Positions 11,530 through 21,517 of a stretch of DNA of 64,000 nucleotides are shown here, piece by piece. The notes beneath the pieces are model-generated. The model was given only the letters and a program-made list of their open reading frames with translations, had not been told where the DNA came from and did no database searches. Location of the stretch: the NCBI GenBank assembly GCA_036924285.1, contig JAYKYS010000006.1, positions 27,874,001 to 27,938,000 of the forward strand, in the 5' to 3' direction. The DNA is from Asterella californica (Eukaryota; Streptophyta; Marchantiopsida; Marchantiales; Aytoniaceae). Both the position numbers and the translations under genes were made by a program. Position 1 is the stretch's first letter. Each line of letters starts with the position of its first letter.

Positions 11530-11839
11530 ACAAAAACTTTTTCAGAGTAGAACAATTCAAAATTCAAAAAAAAAAAATCTTTTTTCAAAACTCTCATTCA
11601 TCTTCGCTTTTACAGATTTTTCTTCAGTCATTTGATATCATAATGAAGGTATCATGATCTCTTTTTGAAGCTTATCATATGCTGTTCATTTCAATACCCT
11701 GATCAATATATTACGTGCCCAATTAACATCGTGACGCAAATCAAACAAGGGCCCTGTCAAAATCGAATCTATTTAGTAATGGTTAAAATTGATTAGCGGT
11801 GAAGATCCCACCACTAATATAACCGCACTTGTGGTTTAA
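11530..11839. mobile_element. Right terminal region shared with the 20-kb short elements
   Basis: This stretch aligns by eye with 20180-20466 and with the inverse of 20548-20860: AATTCAAAATTCAAA, CATGATCTCTTTTTGAAGCT, CTGTTCATTTC, AAAATTGATTAGCGGTG with a decayed palindrome, then ACTTGTGGTTTAA. It is the right end of the 4174-11839 unit, or less likely a separate short element that has lost its left end. Confidence 0.6.
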
Positions 11840-12693
11840 GTTAGAACAAGGCGGAGCCAGAGAGTAAATCACTTAGGTTAACATGCGCCGGAAGCTTGCT
11901 TTCTAGAGGATGGTACGGGCTGTTGCGTTTACGTCCAGAGAATTCCGTCACACTGGAATCGGGCCACTAAAGCCTCTCCCGTAACAGGAAATCATAATTT
12001 AAGGTGAGAAGCATGTGTCCAGGAGTGCAGAACGTCTAGAAATTCGATCAAAAGTTCTCGAACGATGTACAATATAGGTCACATTTCCGGGCATAGACAC
12101 CGAACGTCCACATCAGAGGTTGTACGTAAATTTTACAGCACAAGCCTGTAAAAAGCTTTAGGAAAGTTCAGGGGATCCTTTACTGCCAATGATCGAGTGC
12201 CCTTATAATATGCCTACCACAGGCATACTATTCAGTGGACCTTTCATTCTCTCTCCTCTTCCCGCAGGTTTCCACAACATGGCTAACCACCGAACAAGTT
12301 ATCCCTGCCGTTCAATGTGTGATGGTCTGTTCTCTGCTCGTACCTTTAGAAACCAGGACTTACAGAAGTCTGAATGGTAATCAAAGGGAGAAGTGTCTTG
12401 ATACAAGAACATGGACTCCTCGGAGATATTGCCGATGATTCGTCATCCGGAAATTTACTAACAGGACTTCCCCTGAGGGCGTCAAAATCTCCAGATGAAG
12501 CAGATGAAGACTCACTCAAATCTACCGCACTTCACCGATTCAAGAACTCGTTCGAATGGTGCGGTAAACAGCTAATTCGACTTAAGAAGCCCCAACGGTT
12601 AAATAAGTGTGGACTCTCTCACCTTCTTGGAACCATCCATCCGCGTTTGAGCCTAGCAAAAACTATAGAGACAACCATTCTAAGCCTTTAAGT
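11840..12693. other. Spacer between mobile element and CCT4; CCT4 3' side
   Basis: No gene is evident. A plus-strand frame of 105 codons (12374-12691) ends just where CCT4 ends on the other strand. It has no recognisable domain and is probably chance antisense sequence in the CCT4 3' untranslated region. Confidence 0.45.
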
Positions 12694-15600
12694 CTACCGT
12701 GTTGAGACGATGTCATCAATTTTGAGGATCATTCGGACACATTCCGTTGCCAACGAGACGGCACTAGTGCTGACCAGAAGAGGCTGGACCACGTTCTCCT
12801 CCAAGATGTTAGTTATCTGTCCTTTGCGTATATTGATGCCAGTATTCACCTGAAAATGATTAACGCCATATTAGTTCCCTGCCAACTGATAGACTGAAAT
12901 TAATGTAGCCGAAAATATCAGGAATAACTAAACTCAAGAACGGATGTAGCACTAACCTCTCCGTTGGCATGACGGTTCCTCAATTCAGTGACTATGGCGA
13001 TGGGGTTAAGACCTGCATTCTCTGCTAGAGTATAGGGAACAACCTGCAGCGACCATAATTACCAGAACCCAATTAGCAGACTGCGTAGACCACAACAACA
13101 AAGTAAGACCGACCAATCTGACAAACGAATTGATTCTGCTCAAAATAGACACTCCGAATAAGTTATCAAAGTGCTACCACTGTAGGAACAAACAACCGTG
13201 TAATCAGATACGCAGCTCACCTCCAGGGCTTCTGCGAAAGCGCGAACGCAGTAACTCTCCATTCCATGCAAAGTCTTGGCCCAAGCTCCTAGTTGTCGGG
13301 ATACCTCAATCTCCGGAGCACCTCCACCTGTACGATTTTGAAATGAAAAACTTTTAGACCTACCATGCGCCGAGAACGGGAAACAGTAAGCTTACGTCAA
13401 CCTGAGCAGCAGCGACAGAAAGTTACGGGAAGGTCTGGTGTGGTCAATCGCTGAATTGAATTTGTACCTGCAATCAGGAACCGTTTATTGACGAGGCATC
13501 TAACTACACAGAGGGCATCGTGCAAACTTCTTTCGGCTTCATCCAGCACCTGAGGATCAAGTAACGCAAGTGTTAAAATTGATCCATCCTCCGCCACTTC
13601 TCTTGTACTTCTCTCCTCGTTACTAACTGCCTTCCATGATGACTATTTATCTTCCCAAGCACGATTTCGTGCACAAAGTCATGTTCACTTCGTGCAAAGT
13701 AATACAGACCTTCAGGGAAATCTGCCCAATCAGTTACAAGTGCGCCTACTGCGCTAAGACCCCCGCCAGATTCTCTTCAAGTTCCAACAACGATACTCGA
13801 ACATAAAATACTGCTTTATAGTCCAGACAAAACACTCATGAAAACACTTACCAAAGCGTTGGAACCCCTAACCAAAACTGTCGTTGTCCGTCCCATGTTC
13901 TTGATACCGGTTGCTTTCACGATCTGCAGAGGAAGATTCATGTCATATCTAAGGTCGCGATGGACCAGAACTCAACACTGCCATATCCCAGTAATACAGT
14001 AAGGATGTTGACAGTCAGGATAGTCGAATGAGGATTTGATCCAAACGGTGCACTCCAGGACCAGGCGCAAAGTCGGCTTCGCTAAACCCAAGAATCTTAA
14101 GCAGGTATACAAGAGCAAAGTGTAACTATTTCATGAAGATTATGCGGAGAAGCTGTAACTTACACTTCCACTTCCAACATGCACTTCTTCCACTAGGTCA
14201 GCGTGGCCCAGTTTTTCTGGTCGAAAATGTTCAATATTTGCAATAGGCAGGCAGTTCAAAGTTTTACTAATAAACTCAATGTCTTCACGCTCCACATCCC
14301 TTACAACCAGGATCTTCGCCTTTGCGAGATAATGCAAAGACAAATCAGTGACTGCATCTCGTAAGATACTCTTCTGGACGAGTAAGACAGTGCACCCTGC
14401 TGCCTTGATCTTCTTAATCATTCCTAGGATGTAATTTCGCTCCTCTTTAAGTATCCGATCCATCTGTAATTCCACAGAACATCCGGTTAGTATTCTGTCC
14501 GTTACCAACCAACCACCCAACGTCGTATGTTTGCATTCACCTAAACATACAAGATGACAGTAACATGCTTTAACAGAGACGTACCTGGGTATAGTCAGAC
14601 ACAATAACATTTTGTTCTATATCTGTCTTCGGGGGCGAAATTTGGAACTGGATAAGTCCAATCTTTGCATTCTCTATGCGCGTAGGACCTCCAGCGGTGT
14701 GGCTAGCTTTGTGATCAAAAACCAGTCCCTTGATCATCTCGGTATCATCAACCTGCATACGATATAAGCTGCAACCGTGAAGGTAAATCCGGCGGAGAAA
14801 TAACCAGATTGGTAGAACAGTAGCGACAAACAGCGTCCACCCTGACAAAGCATGTGACACCACTCAAGAAAGAAGTTCTAAACTACGCATATTTCTTGTG
14901 GTATATAACACGACTTACCGTGCCTCCTAGTTTCTTCAACACCTTCACGTCACGCAAATCAACCGAATTTGGTCGCGCAGGGTCAATCACATTGAGAACA
15001 GCATCCACAGCGAGGGGAGCCAAGAGAGAGGAGTATTGGCTCACCACCTGCGTTAGTGAAATCACGGAGTCAGAAAACAGTACCACGTGATCGACCCAGA
15101 GAAAACTGCAACACAGACGATATACGCTCCATCCAAACCGTGCTGGTACCGCTGCTAGGAAACCTGAACCGATATGTCTGAGGCTGAGGCGGACCATACA
15201 ACGTGCAGCACTGACCCTGCTCTCTTACCTTGCTGTTCAATGATGTGCTTGCACTTTTTACGAGAGACTCACGGTCCGTGAGCTCAACTGGAATAGCCAT
15301 AGCAGTCAGAACCTGCATATAACTTAATGTAAGAAGAGAGCAATATGTGCATGTGGAATCATTCTGCCTCATCCAGGAAGTCTCAAGGGGTGTAAACAGC
15401 AGCCACACTGAGACACCAGAAAAGAAAGAGGTAAACAATGTGCTCATACTCCATAGTGGTATAACATATACAATTGAACAACAAATCTGGAGAGTAGCGA
15501 ATGAGACGAGAAATGGCACTAACCTCTACGGCCTTCTCTGCAGCTTTGTGGAGTGCATCTGATATTACAGTGGGATGAACACCCATACCGAGCAGAACTT

Positions 15601-16452
15601 GGCATTGTTTAAGAAGAGCTCCAGCAACAACAACAACTGCGAACATACGTGCAAGCAATACGGAACAAGAAGCGACAGCTCAGAGGATGTAGTAGATTAG
15701 AAGTATTTATGCCTTCCAGGAAGAATAGTCCGCCTTCAGTGGCTCATAAGCAAGTATAAAGTTTACCCAACTAATATGAGGCAAAAGTGCCAAAGATGAT
15801 ACTTTCCCCAAACTCCTAGCATGCAATCTTTCCGCTCAACCCGACACCGTCTACCCAGATATTCTTCTCTAATAAATCAACGAAAAACATCCAAACCAAA
15901 CAAGCCCTCCTAAGGCCAAGATTGCTTTCACTGGCAGACCTAGAGTGACCTGAAAAGCATAGCGAAAGCTACAGCTACTACGATAAGTGGCGCAACATGC
16001 AATCACCTGTTGTGGTTCCGTCTCCTGCTACAATGTCCTGTGACTTCGACAGCTCGACTAGCATCTTCGCGGCGGGTTGCAAGACTTCCATCTACAAGCA
16101 CGGATTATGTTCAGTACCCCGCTCGACATGTTGCTTCTGACAGGTATTGAAACTCCTCACCTTCGCAAGATTGTGAAAGAACCACAAAGAGAAGATTCGA
16201 GAGTTAAAGAACCAGCGTTCTTGCACCCACCTTGTTCAAAATGGTGGCTCCGTCATTGGTGATGATCACATCACCATTGGCGGTTGACAGCATCTTGTCC
16301 ATACCCCTCGGACCCAAGCTAGTTCTAACAGCGTCGGCGACAGCCTTGCCGGCAGCGATGTTCATCATCCTGATATCATCCTTCCGCTTGTTGTCGACAT
16401 ACTTCTCTGTTTTCCCACCTCCACCGCCCGGAACCACCTGTGCTCCTGGCAT
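12694..16452 (-). CDS. CCT4: T-complex protein 1 subunit delta (CCT4), 12 exons
   Basis: This is a subunit of the cytosolic group II chaperonin TRiC/CCT, which folds actin, tubulin and other proteins with ATP. Exons (all GT-AG): 16452-16231, 16091-16007, 15636-15524, 15312-15229, 15047-14919, 14752-14585, 14463-14164, 13923-13852, 13549-13468, 13327-13221, 13043-12957 and 12849-12694. Joined, they give 534 residues with no break, the usual CCT4 length. Landmarks: [11 protein letters not shown] and [10 protein letters not shown] near residues 44-74, the nucleotide-binding GDGTTT at 97-102, CCT4-specific [20 protein letters not shown] near 253-272, GGGAPEIE at 419-426, and [14 protein letters not shown] near 463-476. 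The start is the first ATG of a short Gly-rich head ([18 protein letters not shown]), as is usual in plants. The TAG stop is at 12694-12696. It stands alone, with repeats on both sides. Nothing suggests decay. Confidence 0.97.
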
Positions 16453-16929
16453 CTTTGGGAAACACTACTTCAAAAATTGGGAGTGAAACCAAATCAGGCT
16501 CGCGGGAGCTCTTGAGATGTCACAAATCAGCTCCTGAACAACGATATCTGACGAGTCTGGAATTTGTGGGGCAAATGTGAGCGCCCACACAGATCGCCTC
16601 CTGCCAGCGATGTGGGATCAATCGGCCGATTTTGTAGGGCAAATGTGATCGAAGGAAGGCAGCTTCTGAAGCGCGGCAAAGGATCAACAACCAAGTCGAG
16701 TTCCAGTTTTGCGAATACTACTCTCTGCCGAAGTGGTAATCCCGAGTACTAGCATCAATCCTTGAAGCCCAATTCCGAATGAATTTATACGGTTACCTGT
16801 TTAGGCAACGAAACCAGGTTCGTATCAAAAGACTTCTAGTACAGTGAAACCTCCGTAAAGTGATCCCACAATAGTCTAGTGCTAACCTATTCACGGTGAT
16901 AAAATCTTGCAGTGTCGACTTGGGCCCGT
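16453..16929. promoter_or_regulatory. Upstream region of CCT4
   Basis: About 480 bp lie between the CCT4 start and a SINE. The stretch must hold its promoter and 5' leader. I see no clear TATA box at a typical distance, which is common for housekeeping genes. A ~30-bp word is repeated here: AGATCGCCTCC at 16590 and the related GGCAAATGTGA at 16570 and 16638. Confidence 0.35.
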
Positions 16930-17145
16930 GTAATAAAAGTTAAAGTTGTTAACTTGTCCGCTTTATCCCTTAGAGGGGAATTGGACTGTCCTTTGTGGGT
17001 AACCACAGCGTACCCGGACCAGATTGCATACATAGCACACACAACGACTTCTTGCACCTCCAACCGGGAGCAGACGAGCTCGAACCCCAGACCTGCCGCT
17101 TAGAGGTCTGAGGCCCAACCAACTCAACCACCGATCTTCGGTGAA
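16930..17145 (-). repeat. tRNA-derived SINE, family 1, best-preserved copy
   Basis: Read on the minus strand it begins CCGAAGATCGGTGG and has a tRNA-type A box (TGGTTGAGTTGG), then ACCTCTAAGCGGCAGGT and a B-box-like GGTTCGAGCTC. An unrelated body with GGTCCGGGTACGCTGTGG and ACCCACAAAGGACAG follows, ending in AT-rich sequence. Copies with the same order lie at 30681, 34172 and 42591. The A and B boxes would serve RNA polymerase III. Confidence 0.8.
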
Positions 17146-20004
17146 AACCTTATATACGGAAACCCTATATACTAAAAACCTCTCTACTGTGTATAGTGAT
17201 ACAATATTTTAATTTTCTTTGTTGCCCCCTCACTAACGGATATTGACGGTTGTTTGGAAATGATTTAATCTGAATTATATTATGTATATTAAATAGGAAA
17301 ATAAGTTTAAGAGTAAAAAAAAATTCTCAGTTTTGATTTCAAAACAGAGCGAGTATATTTTTCTTTATATCTCAAAACTCCAAATTGCAACTGGTGTGGA
17401 AACCAAGTGAGAAATTTCATAGAGATATTTGATCGTCAGGAGAAAAGGTCAAGAAAATTTCTAGAACTCATATTGTCCAGTGTAATCAATATTCTAGCTT
17501 CAACAAAAGCTATCATCATCTAATCTTGTCACATCATGTGATCTCAATGTTATTGGTTATTTTATTTGACAATAATGTTAGTCATGTTTACACTTCTTTG
17601 ATGCCACGTAACAAAACTGTTCAATACTCGATTTATAATGAAACTATAATATGATTTGTGTTTGTACCTTGGGATACACCTTCTAGTTGTACACTATCTA
17701 CGATCTAACAAATACCACTAAAATGGTTTCCAAAAATAATATTCAATCGGTAAATAATGAAGGAAAAAAATTTAGAATTATTAAATTTTAACTGAAATTA
17801 ATAAATTAATAATAAAATATATATCATCAAAGAAGAATAAAATATGATATTTAATTTCTGTCTAGAAAACTATGACATTCTTCATACAACCATACTAAAT
17901 CCAACTAGTCAACCTTGAGAAAGCTTCATACTAGTCAATGTTTGCTTTCTTCGATACTGAGCTTCCCAACTTGTTTCTCTCGAAAAGTATATTTTGATCA
18001 CTCCGACGGATCTTAAGATAGGAATTTATGCTTCCTCAAGCTCTCTCTTCTCCAATTCATCACTTCATCAACTCAGAGACGAGTTCACTTGTTGATTTTT
18101 CTGAAATTTGAATATTTCAAACTATTCTTCTTGCCAAACTGATTCTAATGATATCCAACATGTCTGAAATGGACTCTTGAGCAATTATTACGTCTTATAT
18201 CAAAATCATCATTATCTTTTTTCCTTTCATTGAACTTGGAGATGCATCCCAAGGTTCACTTCTTAAATATCATGAACTTCAAGACACGTCTCGAAGCTCA
18301 TTTTTAATTATTGCATGCTCTCATATGGGTAAGTGTCTTGTTGACTTCAAGACGTATCGTGAAGTACAACAAGTTTTGTATAATGATTATATGTTGTATT
18401 GAGTAAGATGTACGTTAAACTTCAACGTTTATCTTTTAGACTCATTTGACTCGACCTTATCTTAGAAAAAATCATGATAAAATGTAGCTTCTCAACATTT
18501 AAATCCAAATTTATTTTTAAAATGATCTTGATGACATGGGTTTCACACATTGGACAAGCACAACACTTAGATCCATGTGTCACCTCCACATTCTGTCACA
18601 CGCACAAATACATGCGATCACAATGCATCCATGTCAGCATGCCACATGTTATGCATATGTACTATCACATTAACATTTTGATTCATTGTGATCCAATCAA
18701 TATCAATCAAATCACCCTTATCCACAACTACGCCACATGAGCATTATATTGTCACATGTAGACACCACGTCAACATGTACATACATCTATCATCGTCATG
18801 TAATCTCTCTCTTGTCACATCATCATTTGAGTCTAATTAACATGTCATGTCAACGTACTATCACATGAATACAAACTGCAATGTCAATAGTGTTACATTA
18901 ACAAATTTGACATATGACATTTTGTCTCATCAACATCTTGAGATTGTTGTTATATCAACACTTTATTTATCACGTCACCATCACGTCTTATCAACTTATC
19001 TATTTATAGAACCCTCATAATTTTGTTATCTTAGCTCCATTTGTGTCGATTCAACAAAGTTTGTATATTTGACAAGACCTACACAATAATGTTGTCAAAA
19101 GTTTTTTGGAGAAAGTTGGAAAAATAGACAAACTCCCGCTCTTGATACTTAAGATCTAGATTATCTAGACTCCTCACTTTATGATGTTGAGAAGCGTGAA
19201 ATATGAATCTTTCAGTTACCCAAAGCAAATTGCACCTTCTCATAACGTTTGAGTCTGACCTCCAGGATTGACGTGTGATTCAGTTTCATGAGAAAATTAA
19301 AAAGAAGAGAATCTTAACATGTTGAATGTAAAAACTAGACACCGTAGAGTTTGAATAAGAGATTTCTACTTCTCTTTCTGGAGTTGGAACTAAAACATTT
19401 TCACAATGATCTACAGTAGTTTATTAGTCTAACGTCTATGTGATTCAGAAGCGATGCAATGTTTGAGCTGTAAGTTAGCAGATACAATCTCAACTGATTT
19501 AAAAAATAAAAGAGATGTTTTAATAATATAATAGACTACATTGAAACCTTTCGCTAACACTACTCTACTACTATTGTATTGTCAATCATTATACATTGCA
19601 AGTTTTGACAGAGAACTGAGACATTTACCATCATTGAGCAGTCCGTGAATGATTTGTTTTGCTTTGCTGTTGAAAGAAATCTATTGTCCAACAATAAAAG
19701 TTGGACACAAATTTTGTTGTTTTCCAACCTGTGATTCCAGTTGAGAGATTTTTAGTATTTTTTCCAAACACACCCAAAATATTTTGTGAAACAAAAGATA
19801 TAATTCGACTCTGAAGGAGGTCTTGATTCCCTTATCCCTTTGCTCTGACTCAATCATATAAATAATTCTCAATCAGTTTTTAATTCATTCATTTCATTAA
19901 ACATTAAAAACATCCACGTAGCTTGATACTAATGCAACTGTTTTCATGCAGTCGCTTACTGAATATTTCTCGGTTGTAAAAACTTTTATCTCATAGTGCA
20001 AGTC
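17146..20004. other. AT-rich gene-free region with CACATG/GTCAAC-rich tract
   Basis: There is no protein-like ORF. From about 18540 to 18990 short words such as CACATG, CATGTCA and CATCAAC recur many times on a simple C/A/T background, giving a biased frame at 18474-18740 that I do not take as coding. The rest looks like decayed transposon or intergenic DNA. Confidence 0.5.
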
Positions 20005-20468
20005 TTAAACCACTAGTAGTGGTATAAAAAGCTTGACTTCGCACGCGGCGGGTATTTTTCACTGTAGCTCTCAGTCAGAGTGTGGGAGACCAAGGTCCCA
20101 GTTGAACTCCCTGTCTCAAAACAGCTCAATGGGTCATGATAACGCGAGGGTAAGTGATTATAAGAAAACATGCTGGATAGTAGAACATTTCAAAATTCAA
20201 AATTCAAAATATTTTATTTCTGTGGTTCACAGTGATCCGGGATTCACTTGATAATTTTGAAGTCGTATGTATTCCTCCTGAACTCATCATGGGCTCATTT
20301 TGAAGCTCTTTCTCTTCTGTTCATTTCGCTACCAAGATCACAAAATTTCATCACATACTGCGATGATAACTGCAAGACGTAAATCTCTCAAAAGCCCCCA
20401 TCCATACCGAACTTATTTAACAAAGGTTAAAAGTGATTAGCGGTGGAGATCCCCACCGCTAATCACTC
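20005..20468 (+). mobile_element. Short TTAA element, copy A (right end missing)
   Basis: It starts TTAAACCACTAGTAG at 20005, with GTATAAAAAG, CGCACGCGGCG and CACTGTAGCT following, as in the 4174 end. It runs through AAAATTCAAAATTC and TCATTTTGAAGCTC to the 34-bp palindrome at 20433-20466. The expected end (ACTTGTGGTTTAA) is absent, so the copy is cut short. It has no transposase and would have moved only with help from a full element. Confidence 0.7.
20433..20466. repeat. 34-bp palindrome, one mismatch pair
   Basis: The two 17-base halves around 20449/20450 are reverse complements except for one pair (20447 against 20452). The half-site is GTGATTAGCGGTGGAGA. It lies near the right end of short element copy A. 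Confidence 0.85.
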
Positions 20469-20547
20469 ATTCGGTAGTAAAGCGCAGATTGGTGTCATCC
20501 CAAGAACTCTTTTAATGATCACCCGTCGTTGTCAGTACGTAACTTCT

Positions 20548-21037
20548 TTAAACCACAAGTACCTCTATATTAGCGGTGGGGATCCCCACCGCTAATCATT
20601 TTAAACCTTCACTAAGTAAGTTCAGCACGGGCGGGGGCCCTTGAGAGATTTGCGCAACACAGTTACCAACGCAGTATAGCTTCAAACACTGTGATCTTGG
20701 TAGCAAAATGAGCAGAAAAGGAAGAGCTTCAAAATGAGCCCATGATGAGCTCAGGAGGACTACGGATGACTTCAAAATTATCAAGTGAATCCCGGATCAC
20801 TGAGAACCACAGAAATAAAATATTCTGAATTTTGAATTTTGAAATGTTCTCCTATCCAGCATATTTTGTTATTATCACTTACCCTCGTGTTACTATGAAC
20901 CAACTGCTCTTTTGAGACAAGGAGCTCCACAGAGACCTTGGCCTCCCGCACTCTGACTGAGAGAAAAAAAGCAGCTACAGTGAAAAGAGTCCGCCGCGTG
21001 GGAAGTGAAGGCTTTTGTACCCCTACTAGTGGTTTAA
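20548..21037 (-). mobile_element. Short TTAA element, copy B (complete, inverted)
   Basis: Both ends are present: TTAA at 21034-21037 and at 20548-20551, with inverted ACCACTAGTA and ACCACAAGTA next to them. The length is 490 bp including both TTAA. Read on the minus strand it has the promoter module (GTACAAAAG, CACGCGGCG, CACTGTAGCT), GGTAAGTGATAATAAC, AAAATTCAAAATTC and the palindrome. The layout fits a non-autonomous, internally deleted derivative of the 4174-11839 element. Confidence 0.72.
20569..20596. repeat. Perfect 28-bp palindrome
   Basis: The half-site ATTAGCGGTGGGGA (20569-20582) is followed directly by its exact reverse complement (20583-20596), with a BamHI-type GGATCC at the centre. 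It sits about 17 bp inside the end of copy B. A decayed version lies at about 11793-11815. Confidence 0.9.
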
Positions 21038-21517
21038 TACCGGAGATTCTAGGTGGACCGAGTCTAGTGTGCATGTCCCAAGTTTCGCGGGAATTAACTC
21101 CTGACTCAAATCATTGCTTCCGGCGCCTTCCGAGAATCGCTCTCATGTAATCCTAGCCTGAAAACCAGCTTAGCATTCGGAAGTGGCTTTTGTCTGTAAA
21201 CCAACATCAAGGCCCTGTAGAATGCGTTCTCACAGAATATCAACACGTTCTAGACGATAAAGTAAAGAGTTTGGTGGAACCGGAATTTGCTAAGTGGAAG
21301 CGATAAATTTATGACCGACTGGTTATGGACAGGGTTCCTTGTCCACGAAGTGGACTAAAACCCTAGTTTGGAAGTCGGGGGTTTACCAGCTCTGTCCCGA
21401 ACACCTCTGTCTCTATTTTCTGTTTGAAATTCGCATTGGCTGGAAGAAGCCTCAGCGCTAAGCCTAAGAAGGTAGTTTTCGTCACGATTGTGTATGGGCT
21501 GCTGAGCGTTTGAAGTA

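Larger units (their letters stand above)
4174..11839. mobile_element. Composite TTAA-flanked Kolobok-like DNA transposon, decayed
   Basis: The left end is TTAA followed by ACCACAAGT (4174-4186). The right end read in reverse complement is also TTAA followed by ACCACAAGT (11836-11839 and inward). The first ~90 bp match the left ends of the two short elements at 20 kb: the TATAAAA box, CGCACGCGGCG and CACTGTAGC. The last ~300 bp match their right ends: the TTCAAAATTC tract, TTTTGAAGCT, and GATTAGCGGTG next to the palindrome. A broken Kolobok-like transposase lies inside on the minus strand, and Kolobok elements are known to duplicate TTAA on insertion. Sharing both ends with short derivatives supports one ~7.7 kb unit. 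Nested insertions or an unrelated pair of ends remain possible. It also carries a CSLD gene fragment and a degenerate TGGCCA repeat. Confidence 0.62.

Noticed and set aside
15070..15519. 149-codon minus-strand ORF within CCT4
   Set aside because: It reads through CCT4 introns and exon 4; the exon structure explains the open frame.
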